From contig NC_092569.1 in assembly GCF_037975245.1 (NCBI RefSeq), forward strand, positions 3,597,501 through 3,661,500: a stretch of 64,000 bases of DNA, given 5' to 3'. Below are positions 52,160 to 62,919 of the stretch, piece by piece. Within the stretch, counting starts at the first letter, position 1. The number at the start of each line of letters is the position of its first letter. The stretch is from Apostichopus japonicus (lineage: Eukaryota > Echinodermata > Holothuroidea > Aspidochirotida > Stichopodidae). The notes beneath the pieces are model-generated. The model had not been told where the DNA came from and searched no databases. It worked only from the letters and a program-made list of their open reading frames with translations. The translations under genes and the position numbers were made by a program.

Positions 52160-52335
52160 CATATATATATATATATTATATTTTTTATATATATTTATAT
52201 ATAGGCCTAGATATATATATATATATATATATATAATTATTATATTTTTATATATATTTATATATAGGCCTAGATATATATATATATATATATAATTATT
52301 ATATTTCTATATATATTTCTATATAGGCCTAGATA
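52160..52335 (+). repeat. AT-rich minisatellite, three units
   Basis: The motif ATAGGCCTAG recurs at 52201, 52264 and 52323, separated by long AT dinucleotide tracts and an AATTATTATATTT block. The unit is about 60 bp and strongly self-complementary. Confidence 0.88.
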
Positions 52336-52663
52336 TATGTTTGTGTGTGCATGTGTGTATGTAATAAAAGTATAATAAAAATGGAATCCAGTAGAAAAAT
52401 AGGCAGAAAGTCAATTTACTTTCAGAGCACAAATAGATGAAACGAAAGGATTTGAAATTGAAATTTTTGTAATTGTGTGATATAATCGTTTTAATTTTAA
52501 GGTGAAGTTAGACGGTTTTGACACAAACCACCATGACATCAGTAGTTCTTGTAAAATAAACAACGTCATTAATTTAGATCCGGCATCTACCAAATCCATC
52601 TCCAAATCAAAAGGATAAAGAACCTATTAGAAAATTTAAAGTTTAGACCATTCATTAATGACT
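52336..52663. other. Non-coding interval
   Basis: A short GT-rich tail follows the minisatellite. Nothing else is supportable. Confidence 0.45.
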
Positions 52664-53015
52664 GCGGCTTGATTCTGCTTCAACTATACTTATTCTTATA
52701 TGAAAGAATTATTAAACAGTGTTGTAGTATGATGATATGTTAATAGTATCTAATTCACATAAACCAATGGATGATGATTGCAGCTAGCTTCTGCATTCAA
52801 CCATACTCACCTTATATGATAAAACTGTTAAACAGTATTGTAGTATGATAATAGATGATGTAGCATCTATTTCACATAGACCAATGATGATGATTGCAGC
52901 TAGCTTCTTCTTTCAACTATACTCATTATATCATAGAATAATTGAACAGTATTGTAGTATGATCATAAATTAACAGCATTTAGTTCACATAGACCAATGA
53001 TAATGATTGCAGCTA
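52664..53015 (+). repeat. Minisatellite of about 120 bp, left part
   Basis: About three units each contain GCTAGCTTCTGC, CAACTATACTCA, a TTAAACAGTATTGTAGTATG block and TTCACATAGACCAATGATGA. The last unit stops at GCAGCTA (53015), where the 5.1-kb insertion begins. The same repeat resumes at 58155. Confidence 0.9.
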
Positions 53016-53037
53016 CACACTTAAAAATAATTGCTCA

Positions 53038-53258
53038 ACATGGGGTAAAATGGACCACCTCTATGGTGTAAAAAGGGAACATGGTCAACAGATGTGTAAA
53101 CTTTACACATTAATGCTTTGGCAAAGTTTTACCTTACTGTGGGGTAATATTTTACCACACAATGTGTAAATTATTTTACCAACTGAGCATTGTGTAAAAT
53201 TTGCACAACAATGACCATGTTCCCTTTTGTACCCCATTTTGTGTAAATTTTACCCATG
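53038..53258. repeat. Foldback structure at the element's left end
   Basis: 53071-53087 (AAAAGGGAACATGGTCA) is exactly complementary to 53212-53228. Pairing continues imperfectly outward (CATGGGGTAAAAT near 53038 against ATTTTACCCATG to 53258) and inward (TTTACACAT, GGTAATATTTTACC near the centre). The left end is therefore a hairpin of about 220 bp. Confidence 0.8.
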
Positions 53259-53283
53259 TCAAGCAGGGCACTGGTTTTACCCC

Positions 53284-53420
53284 ACAGTTGTGTAGTTTTT
53301 TTGCAAAACAGTTGTGTAATATTAGCACACCTTTCTGGGTTCCTTTTTTTTTACACAACAGTTGTGTAATATAAGCACACCTTTTGGGGTTACTTTTACA
53401 CACACACTTGTGTAAATAAT
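53284..53420 (+). repeat. Subterminal 50-bp tandem repeat
   Basis: ACAGTTGTGTAATAT(T/A)AGCACACC begins at 53308 and again at 53358, with a partial earlier copy at 53284. Units are 50 bp and differ by a few bases. They are probably part of the element's end structure. Confidence 0.75.
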
Positions 53421-53429
53421 ATAATTTTA

Positions 53430-54720
53430 TATATACTGTAAATGTCTCAAAATCGTGTCAAAAACATATACATTTGAACAATTTGATATAACTTCCATAC
53501 TTGCATATGCTTGCGTGTTAAGTAAGGTTGCAATAATTTTAAGACTTTAGTTTATATGAACAAACATGGGAACAAACATTGGCTCTATGGCAAGGAAGCC
53601 TATGATCTCAGTGCAAGAAAATAAAACACTTGTAACATCAAAATGAACTGATAAAATTTATTAAGACTTCTGTAAATAACTTTCAGCTTATCAGGAAAAA
53701 TGAATTTTCTCTCTTGCATAAAACAGAACATGAAAATCATAGAAGTGAATACCATTACAGTATTAGTAGCAATGCAGCCACATATATAGGTTAATAATAT
53801 TGTTCATAGTAGGCTAAAATATTTTTGTAGGGGAGCCATTGCATAATGAAATGTACTTTTCTTATTCTTAATTGTTTTTCTAATCAGGTTGGTGTGTGTG
53901 TGGGGGGGGGGGGGCTTTTTTTGACACCACTTGCTATGGGCTTGCATAATATCAACCCAAGTTTAGGTGAAAGACGAGTTAAGCTACATATCAAACAGGT
54001 GAAACATACACATGACTTTTAAATCCCTGTGATATTTTATTCCTGGGGTATTTCCTGGATATCAATCTCACATAGCAATTATATAGCCAACAAAATCTAC
54101 ATTTTTTTAATTTGTTTGTGCCTAATGTTGACCTCATCAACGAGTTATTCAGAAAGTTTTCCAACATTCGGGCAGTATTATTTAGAATTAATGTAAAGTG
54201 TATCATTACTATGTGTTGGATAACCATGCTAGATGCTTAAAACCCTATGAAACTCAACTTTACTAAGCTGTCATATTTCTCAAAATTCTAACATATTTAC
54301 ATCGACAAATGTTACAATGTATCATATAGTTGAGGTACTAAAACAGAACTTTGAAGAAACTTAACCATCCCTTATATGCTTTCACAGTTGTTGAATAAAC
54401 CATACTGGAGACCTCAAGTCCTTTAAAATCAACTATAAGCTGTGATATTTCACAAAAATCTAACATATAATAGAAAGAACTCAAAACAAGTTTGAAAACA
54501 CCAGAAAAATATCTATATGGAATGAAAGTAAAATCATCACTTATCTGTTATCACAGTTGTTCAATAAAACATGCTGGAGAACTAAAGCCCTGCAAAATTA
54601 CCTATACGCAGTGATCACGTATAATAGAAAGAACACAACACAACTTTCAAAACAACAGAAAATATCTATATAGGAACAGACTCAAATCATCACTTATATG
54701 TTAAACTGTGTAAAGTTTTA
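53430..54720. other. Non-coding interior of the TIR element
   Basis: AT-rich sequence with a poly-G tract (about 53902-53914). Between about 54350 and 54680 a block containing CACTTAT, TCACAGTTGTTGAATAAA and AACATATAATAGAAAGAAC recurs two to three times in diverged form. No coding exon was recognised. It could hold the 3' UTR of the SAM gene. Confidence 0.5.
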
Positions 54721-54856
54721 CATACCCTTGTAACCTGAAGTTAATAGCAGCTAGAGGTCTAACATCTGTTTAGCTTTACATAACACAGGCCAATGGATAC
54801 AAAGAGCGGGCCCACTTCCAGTGCCTTCTCCTCAATGATGACGAAGAGCTACTGGA
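54721..54856 (-). pseudogene. Decayed copy of the SAM gene's last exon
   Basis: On the minus strand the sequence reads LFVIIEEKALEVGPLFVSIG, then LCYVK, matching LFVIIERKAMVVDTLIAAID, LCYKA of the intact exon about 280 bp away. It has an in-frame TAG directly before LFVIIE and further decay toward the end (stop after NRC). Nucleotide blocks TCAATGATGACGAAGAGCT and AGAGGTCTAA are shared. This is a tandem exon duplication that no longer codes. Confidence 0.8.
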
Positions 54857-55008
54857 GCGGATTACTTGTTAACAATGACGAAAATAATGTCATGTTGCTG
54901 ACAGTGGTCTTACATAATTGATTTGAAATGATAGTATGCCCTGAATGCCCTGATAGACCCTGGTTCATTCGGTACTTTAATAGCATAAATGAGAGTGTCT
55001 AAAGCAGT

Positions 55009-57864
55009 TCATACCCCCATAGCCTGAGGTGGATAGCAGAGGTCTAAAATCTGGTAAGCCTTGTAGCAGAGGTCAATTGCTGCAATAAGTGTGTCTACCA
55101 CCATTGCCTTTCGCTCAATGATGACGAAGAGCTGCTGTGGCTGGCAGTAGTTGCCTCCCAAGATCAAAACGAATGGCTGTGTACGTCCATCAAATTGAGT
55201 CAAGTATTGCGCTAAGTTTACACCTTCCTGAAAAGACAAGTTATTATATAAAATTTATATATATATTGACCACAATCTGGGAAATATGTATAGGTAACCT
55301 TCCAGTTGTGTAGTTTTAAGCATATCTGACCAATGCTAGTAAAAAAGAAACAGGTTTCTTCAGGGGGAACTTCTACAACACACAGGTCATACTTGTCTCG
55401 ACACCAAAAGGATTTGAAATATTATTTAATATCTTCTTTTCCAGTCCTATGAAGATTCCTGGTATAATAAATTATCAAAGTCTAGAGGTACCATGGAAAT
55501 GATATGTTAGTTCTGGCCAAATTAAGGGCAACTTATTTTGGTAGTATATTGCAGTAACATAGCCAGGTTCTGACAATGGGCGAGTTATGTGGGGTATAGA
55601 GTCAAAGGGGCACTGAAACTATCAGGAAATTTCCCTTAAAAGAGGGTATCCCCATGCAACCCTCACTCATGGTTACTACTAGTTCATTTTTGTGATGGTA
55701 TTTCCTTTTGAGGAAGAGGCATATTCCGCACCCACCCCATTTGACAACCATGCAGGTTCTCCAGGGTTAACAGTCTATTTAATTTTATTTAGTGGAACTG
55801 ATTACTATGAGCATAAATGCAGTATTTCAGGGCATTTATACTGTAGTACAGTAATACCTTTGATGATTACCTGTGGCATCAGAACCATTACTTGAGTAAT
55901 CTTGCAACATTTATCTGTACATATTGACCTCAATCTGTGACAACATCAATGCTATGTACACCAAAAACAATTGATTACTACGGGCTATTTACTAGCATGG
56001 TAATGATATATCATGCCATCTTCTGAAATGAGGCCCACCACTCAGAATTATGTCACAATAACATTGACAAACATGATAACCACAAAGATCATACAAAGTT
56101 TGGATATAATGTGACCTTTGGGTGCAGAATCATTGTTATTGAAATATTTTGACCTCTGACCCAATACTTTAACTGATATTTACGATGAGATCGATGAACA
56201 CCATACACAATAAGATCTTTAAGTAACAAAGGGCGATCACCCATTGTTGAGTTATCACGTTACAAAGCCAAGCATCACACACTCACTCATGCATACGCAG
56301 TACACGTACATATGCACATGGACCTGAACACATATACTATTCCGTGTGCAGCAAGGAATCGAACCTGTGTTGAACAATGATATTATTACCTTCTGAAAGA
56401 GAGTTGCACCTTAGGTTGTAGTGATGTTTAAACTTTAAACGAAGACCGAGTTTGGGGATTATCTGTGTTATGCTCTCGTCATCCAGTAACTCAAATACTT
56501 CATCATCAATCCTGTGAGCTGTGGAAATTAGAGGGAAAATATTTTCCATATAACACTGTTACAAAGCTTAATAACAGTAATGACAAAGGACATGTTGCAT
56601 ATTAGGAAATTGCTTCCGTAAAATGAACATTCATGGATATTGCAATCATCACATATTATTCTAGACATAAAAAACAACCAGAGAATGTAAACATTTTATT
56701 GTGAAATAAAAAAAATGCAGAGATATTAATGTGCTTACTGCTTAGCCCACTCATTAACATAACTTATTTTCTTCAGGTAAAAGTCAACTGCATTCAAAGT
56801 TTAAACACTAACATCATTATTTTATTAAGCCACCATGGACCAGAGTCTTAATTGGAATGTAGGCTTCTTGTAGGCCAACTTCATGTTACACACCCACATA
56901 TCAAATATCAGATCTGTCCAAGCTTCCCTTCTTGAGATATCAGGTTTAGTAGTTTTCACAATTTAACCTCTGATGACCCCAAATGACCATTGACCTCCCC
57001 AAAAATCAGTGCGCTTCTTGTCCCTAATGTGGTCACGTACACACCAAACATGAGAAGTCCAAAATTCCCATCTTGAAATACTGTGTTTACAAGCTTGGCA
57101 GCACAAACACACACATACGCCATTATGATTGCAAAGCATACTATTTTCATCACAACTAACAAAGCTTGTTTTACCATTTGGCCCTAACATATGAGAGCCA
57201 GGGTCTTGGTTGACTACTGCAGGATCATAGTGAGGCTTATTTTAATGGATATGCTAGTCATAATGGGTCATTGCCTGGCCTTAAAACTAATATTCAACTG
57301 GTAATGTTAGCCTAGGCTGTATCGCTTGCCTATTTGTAGTGTTGGTTAAGGAGACCTATCAGTATATAAATGTAGAATTGGCTTGGGCCTTAAACATAAG
57401 CCAAAGCTAGGATGGTTCAACGTTGGCCAACGTTATACGTAACCTAAGTTACTCTCATACGTGAGTAATATCTTTAGTACGAACAAGATGGTGATGTGCA
57501 CTACCTAGTCTCTATGGGCATGAAAAGAGAATCTAGAGAGGAACGAAAGGCTATATATGTATGCTTGGCGCTTACTATTAGAAATAGCTTAGCCTAACGT
57601 TCGACCTTGCACTAACATTTAGTCGTAACGTTAAACAAGAGTGAGGCCTAGGCGACGAGTATATGCCGTTTAAAACAGTTTTCGTTCAGTATTCAACGGT
57701 GAAATTGTAGTTCAAGACTTATTGAAATATTATTCTTTCCGCATAAAATATTAGTACTGATGCCCGAAATACACCATCCTACCTTCTAATTGTGGCTTCA
57801 GTTCCGCTAGGCCGATGTTTTCCAGAAATTGTGAAACGACCATCGAACTTTTAGTGGCTTCCAT
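55009..57864 (-). CDS. Small SAM-domain protein, SAMD3-like, three exons
   Basis: Exon 1 is 57864-57783, exon 2 is 56518-56390 and exon 3 is 55223-55009, on the minus strand. Borders are GAAG|GTAGGA, TTCCACAG|CTCAC, GAAG|GTAATA and GGAAG|GTGTAA. Lengths of 82, 129 and 215 nt give a closed 141-codon frame. Residues about 8-70 form a SAM domain, seen as VVSQFLENIGLAELKPQLE in exon 1 and IDDEVFELLDDESI and IPKLGLRLKF in exon 2. SAM domains usually mediate protein-protein or, less often, RNA binding. Residues about 85-138 (QPFVLILGGNYC, QQLFVIIERKAMVV, LCYKAYQILDLCYPP) resemble, from memory, the C-terminal domain of SAMD3-like proteins. Those are several times longer, so a long middle region is missing here. 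An alternative acceptor four bases earlier (CAG|GAAGG, 55227) would break the frame unless another exon exists. Function is unknown. Confidence 0.65.
55240..56340. other. Intron 2 of the SAM gene with repeat DNA
   Basis: No coding exon was recognised. From about 56080 to 56335 the sequence contains TGACCTTTGGGTGCAG, a TTGACCTCTGACCC block and GGGCGATCACCCATTG, then CACACA-rich DNA. It resembles an interspersed repeat; the family name is unknown. Confidence 0.4.
56560..57782. other. Intron 1 of the SAM gene
   Basis: It contains an interspersed-repeat-like stretch at about 56860-57180, with TGACCCCAAATGACCATTGACC and two overlapping minus-strand frames of about 75 codons that are cysteine- or hydrophobic-rich and read the repeat. 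The rest is AT-rich with no further signal. Confidence 0.4.
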
Positions 57865-58154
57865 GTTGTCGTTCTGCAAGCAGCGACGCGGTATGAAAGC
57901 GTGTTTACACATCAAAGTTGTAACATAAATGTATTTTACCCAGTGCAGTGCAACAAATTACACCGGTATTTTGTTTTACCGGTAGAAAGGGGCAAACTGG
58001 TCCTTTTTTTTTACACAATACGCATTTGTAAATCATTACACCTGTGTCTGTGTCGCCTGATATACATGTTTTACTCAGCGTTGTGTAAAAATTGCACAAC
58101 TCTTTACCCCTCACTTTTGTACCCCGTTAACTTTTACACATTGTGTTTACTGTG
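57865..58154 (-). promoter_or_regulatory. Right element end, likely promoter of the SAM gene
   Basis: These 290 bases separate the SAM gene's ATG from the element terminus and consist largely of subterminal TGTGTAAA/TTTACCC motifs. Any promoter inside the element must lie here. No TATA box in a convincing position was recognised, so the call rests on location. Confidence 0.35.
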
Positions 58155-58590
58155 TAGCTTCTGCTTCAACTATACTCACCTTATATGATAGAATTATTAA
58201 ACAGTATTGTAGTATGATGATATGTTAATAGTATCTATTTCACATAGACCAATGATGATGATTGCGGCTAGCTTCCGCATTCAACTATACTCACCTTATA
58301 TGATAAAACTGTTAAACAGTATTGTAGTATGATGATATGTTAATAGCATATATTTCACATGAACGATGAATATGATTGCAGCTAGCTTCTGCTTTCAACT
58401 ATACTCACCCGATGTTATATAATTATTAAACAGTATTGTAGTATGATAATAGAATAATAGCATCTATTTAACTTAGGCCAAAGATGATGATTGCGGCTAG
58501 CTTCTGATTTCAACTATACTCATCTTATATGATAGAATTATTAAACAGTATTATTGTAGTATGATCACACATTACCAACGTTAACGCTGG
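58155..58590 (+). repeat. Minisatellite of about 120 bp, right part
   Basis: About four units of the repeat also found at 52664-53015 resume exactly at TAGCTTCTGC, giving the uninterrupted unit sequence GCTAGCTTC for comparison with the insertion site. Units differ by several bases each. Confidence 0.9.
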
Positions 58591-60912
58591 AATAATGTTT
58601 TAATGTTGACCTATGTATCAATATAACTATAACATCTGTGCAAAAGGAAAAAAAAAAACGTTTTTATCCAAATAAATAAATTATCTTTCAAAGTTCATGA
58701 ACCCGGGAAAATACGAGCAAAAACATGGTTCCAGTTCGTAAATACCGTTAGGGACTTTAGTTTATCCTTCATTGACCTTTCTGGGGTTTTTATTTCTTTA
58801 TTTTTTCTTCTCTCTTGTCAACAGTCAACGGAACTTACGAGAGATATTTTGTTATACAAAAAACTAACGGAGTATCTTACCCCGTTTCATCCTTAAGAAT
58901 ATACACATATATACATACACACACTAATCTTGGCTACCTAGTCTCATATCGTCCCAAACGGTCGTCGACACGACATTTATAGTCAAGGGCTCTAAAGGCG
59001 GGTAGATCTAGCTTTCAAATTTGTCCTCATTTTGATACTTCAAGCCAGTTTTCTGTTTTTTTCCTTCCCCGTCTTACTAAAGATACAACTTATCTCTTGA
59101 AGGATAAATATTGTTCCTTTTTTTCTTGTTATCATATGAAAAGAAGATTAAGTTTCTTTTTGAATAATTCATGAAGCAAGGACTGTTAAAATTCAGGTAA
59201 GAAAATTCGATACTCTGCTATCGAGTATAGTAAACGTCTCTTTAGTAAAGAAAAATTCTGCTAGAAGAGTAGAGCCCTTGAGGCGTGTGTACGTGGATTG
59301 GCTTTCATATATGGCCGCCCTGAAGTATTTCCTTGTCCCTCAGAGCGTAGCATGAATATGCATAGGGTTACGATTGCGGTGCTGAAGGAGACTCTCGTAT
59401 GCCACAAGCGTACGCGATGGTCATATCAAAGACATGTTTGACTAAAGTAAGCATCCCCAGTTGGTGTTTGTATTAGTGGCTTGATTGATCAAGGAAAAAT
59501 TAGAAAGATATTAAGTTTAGTCAATAAAAGAGAAACCTTCATTAATCAAGGAATATATATGTATATGTACATATATATATATATATGTATGTATATGTAT
59601 ATATATATATATATATTGTGCGACCGACGAATATATAAGACGGTTTGACCAACTAGTGATGACGTCATATACAGTGCAGGTCACGTGTCACTCCACCAAT
59701 GAATGTTAAGGTAAGCGTATATATCCATACAGCTATGCCTTAAAGTTTGATCAGATTAGTTGGATTCTTGAGAACTGCAAACGATTCATTTCTTGCCCCT
59801 CCCCCATCCAGCCCTTTAACTCTTGTTGTCTTAATTCTAACTTTTTACACAAACCTTGAAAATAACATTATTTTCTCTTTGTTCAGACTCTAATTAATAA
59901 CACAATATAACTCAAAATATCGATTACTTGGAATCTAAGTTGAGCATTGTTACCAGATTAGTTGCAAAGCAAAATTTAAATACTCCAATGAATGATGAAA
60001 ATAACTCTAGTTTTCATTACATAATTCTCCGAGTCGTATGTTATGTGTTAACGCACACCATAGTGCTTAGTTACCGATCGGGGAATATGCCTATAACGGA
60101 TTATTTGTTCCTGTTTGTGTGCTGCTACATAAGTTACCCATGTAAAACGCGTTATGCTAAGTAAAACCTGCTATAACAAAGACCAAAGCCTTTATGTATC
60201 TATTAAATTCTACAATCTGCAAAAAATATGTTACAACAACATACCGTACTACTTTACATTTACATATAGTAATAACGGCTTTTCATCTTTCTTGCTCTTG
60301 GCTCTATTGCCAATCACACAATGCGTAGTGGATCTCAGCAGAAGTAGAAGCACGCCCTCGAAAATGTCACATGGAGCGTTGTTCGTCAATCTGTGTGTGA
60401 GTCATCCATTTTGCATCAGTCAGTGATATTCTGTGGGTATAAATAAATTACCTCCTACAATTTCACGCCTTGATTCGCCGCTGTCTCCCCATAAAATGTT
60501 TGCTTGGCAGAGTTAATAACGAAGACAGCATGAAGCAACCAAAAAAAAAAAAAAAATGAAAATTATAAACTTCAACATTTGCTGACAGATTTTTTGAGGT
60601 GACATGGCGATAAAAATTAATTCATTTCTCTTCTGCTATATTTGTGTATTTTAGAATTAAACCAAATAACGAAAAAAGCGTCGGCATTCATTTGGAATTA
60701 AAAGTCCTAGAAACCAAATACCCCAAAAAAAGAAAGAAAGTAAAAACAGAGACGAAGAAGAAGATGAAGAAGGAGAAGAACAGTTTTCAAGGGATGGGAA
60801 TTTAGATTTCGAAATCACCCAACTGCCGACGTATGGTTTGAAGAAATCAATTAACTTTACAAGCTTGAATACCACTCCCAGTAAATCAAATTAGTAGATA
60901 AACAAAAATAAA
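58591..60912. other. Non-coding interval
   Basis: It contains a TATG/TA microsatellite near 59557-59617, an A run (60540-60556) and a purine-rich GAAGAAGAAG tract (60755-60780). Open frames such as 59928-60164 and 60154-60426 show no motif or splice support. Confidence 0.5.
59557..59617. repeat. TA/TATG microsatellite
   Basis: Alternating TA with scattered GTA and CATA interruptions. Confidence 0.9.
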
Positions 60913-60943
60913 ATGGCCAGCGTTGATTTTTCTCGCTGCAGCA

Positions 60944-61167
60944 ATGCATTTCATCTGGAGGGTGAATTCTAGGTACGAGTTTTGTTTGAGTCTCGTGGGA
61001 TCTTTTTTTTTTCTCCTCTTATTTTAGTTCTTTGTACCACTCCCTATATCTGCGTTGTATTATATCCTCACAGGGTATCGAGGGCTAAAGATCACCAGAG
61101 ACATAACTCGAAAATTGGAACACCCGCAAGATACGAACAACGTTTGGTCACTGAACCTATCCAGTGA
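60944..61167 (+). CDS. Possible two-exon small ORF
   Basis: ATG at 60944 opens 29 nt ending TCTAG|GTACGAG. A 101-bp pyrimidine-rich intron ends ATATCCTCACAG at 61073. Splicing keeps frame into a second exon with TGA at 61165-61167, giving a 40-residue basic peptide beginning MHFIWRVNSRVSRAKDHQRH. The second exon is GC-richer than its surroundings and a second frame is also open across it. There is no domain, and an upstream ATG at 60913 gives a different short frame. The exon, if real, may be non-coding. Confidence 0.22.
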
Positions 61168-61189
61168 AGGAAGAGGCAACCGAAATTAA

Positions 61190-62108
61190 TTTGAAGGGAT
61201 GGCTTGATGGGTCTACTTAAGAATCAAAATTGAAGTTTTCCTTCCAATATTGATGGCATCCGTTTGACTTGATCTTATACTCTGCGTGGAGGAGCAAAAT
61301 TTTGGAAAACCATGTAAAGCTATACATGTGAGCGATGGATGTCATTGATTTTAGAAAGATAATCACTTTCAAGATGAGAATTTTACCTTGCAGGCAAAGT
61401 GTTGTTTTTTTTTGTTTTAAGACGTCACAGAATATATAGGCCTAGTATAACATTTTGCTTTAATAACTTCTGAAACTCGTTGCCATATTCGATTGTAACT
61501 GTTCACATCAATTTATGTGACAAACTAATTTCAGTCCATAAAAACTACAGATTTTGCTATTAGATCTGATTTTTTCCCCTTTTTAATTCCAACTGGGATA
61601 CAAAGAGGGAACTACAAGTGCATTATAAGGGTATAAGGAGGATATGAAAGGGGTATTGGGAGGATACTAATGGATGCTTTAGGGGGTAGGATGGTACTGA
61701 GATGGCATTATAAAGGGGGAGGGGGCTGAGAGGGTACTACAGGGACCTGAGATGATAAAAAAATGTTGTCAAGCGGTAGGCATGCCAAGAAAGGGTTTGC
61801 AACAACGACTATTGAACAGGTGTGTCTTGTAGTGTTTTCCGCGCGCCGAATAGTATGTGACATCATAATACACGCCATTATCATTGAATGACTGGTCTCC
61901 GTTGTACGGTGGTCATGAAGGGACATACGAGTTGCAGACTTACTGTGTTCTAAGTATAACACGATATCACAACCAATAAGTATAATTTTGGCGAGTGGTC
62001 GACTTTACATTACGAAAATAATAATATGAGATATTTGTGAAATTGTTCACTAACTTGAGAACTCGTCAAATTTAGGATTATTGCCGGAGTTCGATTAGTT
62101 ACTCTCTA
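61190..62108. other. Non-coding interval with degenerate minisatellite
   Basis: From about 61620 to 61745, purine-rich units of roughly 20 bp (AAGGGGTATTGGGAGGATAC and variants) repeat loosely. Nothing else is supported. Confidence 0.55.
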
Positions 62109-62325
62109 TAACGTGACACCATGGCGGAACTAGAATGTCCAAAATGGCGAATTGCTGTGTAATATTACTTATTGTGACAACACGTCACAAGACATCTTAT
62201 GATATGTGTCGAGTTGACAACTCGACACATATCATAAGATGTCTTGTGACGTGTTGTCACAATAAGTAATATTACACAGCAATTCGCCATTTTGGACATT
62301 CTAGTTCCGCCATGGTGTCACGTGA
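62109..62325. mobile_element. Foldback MITE with perfect 106-bp arms
   Basis: 62111-62216 and 62218-62323 are exact reverse complements around a single A at 62217. Termini are TAACGTGACACC on the left and GGTGTCACGTGA on the right, differing at the outermost base pair. Flanking TA (62107-62108 and 62326-62327) is consistent with a TA target duplication, though TA is itself palindromic. Arms contain a nested TTGTGAC/GTCACAA inverted repeat. There is no coding capacity. Arms this perfect mean recent origin, ongoing gene conversion between arms, or an assembly foldback artefact. Confidence 0.85.
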
Positions 62326-62591
62326 TACACTTACACGATATCTTGAGAGAAATAGTCAAATTGACGAAATGCTGTGTTATATACTAGCTACATGACTTGT
62401 AACGCCAACCCCACCCCTCTTTCAAAAAATCAAAACAAAAATTACATTTTGATAACATGACATTTTGACATAAAGGATCAGATTATCGAGTTGTCGCGTT
62501 ATACTGACAAGGTAAGTTTACAACTCTTTTGTTCTTTCAGATCCGCAGTACAGTTTTCAAGAAAAACAAATTTACAGTAAATTAAAAAAAC

Positions 62592-62919
62592 ACTTTACTT
62601 TATTTTAGATTCTAACTGTGTATGCAATCTTCGTTTGCTTATTCATAATTTGGGAAGGTCAAAGTTCACTTCAAGAGTTGGTTGACCGTTGTCAGGGTAT
62701 GTAAATGTAAATCCTCTTTACCACACAATTACCCACATTTCTGCTCGCAAAACTTTTGTTTTATGTTCGTAAATTCTCTTCATTTTCTGTCGATTATATA
62801 CTTTACCTTACAAATAAGCCCATATAACCAAATAAAATGACTTTATTTATGTTCTAATTATTTATGCATGAAATCCATCCTTGTATGCATATTCATAACT
62901 GGAAGGATCAAAGTTCACC
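62592..62919 (+). repeat. Diverged direct repeat pair
   Basis: 62592-62668 and 62839-62919 share ACTTTA(C)TTTAT, TTCTAA, TATGCA, TATTCATAA and GGAAGG(A)TCAAAGTTCAC in order. The period is about 250 bp and the copies are strongly diverged. Confidence 0.6.

Larger units (their letters stand above)
53016..58154. mobile_element. 5139-bp TIR element with TA duplication carrying a gene
   Basis: The flanking minisatellite reads GCAGCTAGCTTCTG where uninterrupted. Here it is split between GCAGCTA (to 53015) and TAGCTTCTG (from 58155), so TA was duplicated on insertion. The ends are inverted: CACACTTAAA on the left and, reverse-complemented, CACAGTAAAC on the right. Both subterminal regions (53036-53430 and 57900-58150) are dense in TGTGTAAA, TTTACCC and GGGGTACAAAAG, and align as reverse complements over about 80 bp (GGGGTACAAAAG, GTTGTGCAA, TTTACACAA blocks). 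No transposase was seen, so the element is non-autonomous. TA targets occur in the Tc1/mariner group and some other superfamilies; the superfamily cannot be fixed. Its gene is on the minus strand and starts about 290 bp from the right end. Confidence 0.8.

Noticed and set aside
56956-57190. Two overlapping minus-strand frames of about 75 codons in intron 1
   Set aside because: They read an interspersed-repeat-like sequence, lack splice partners and show no known motif.
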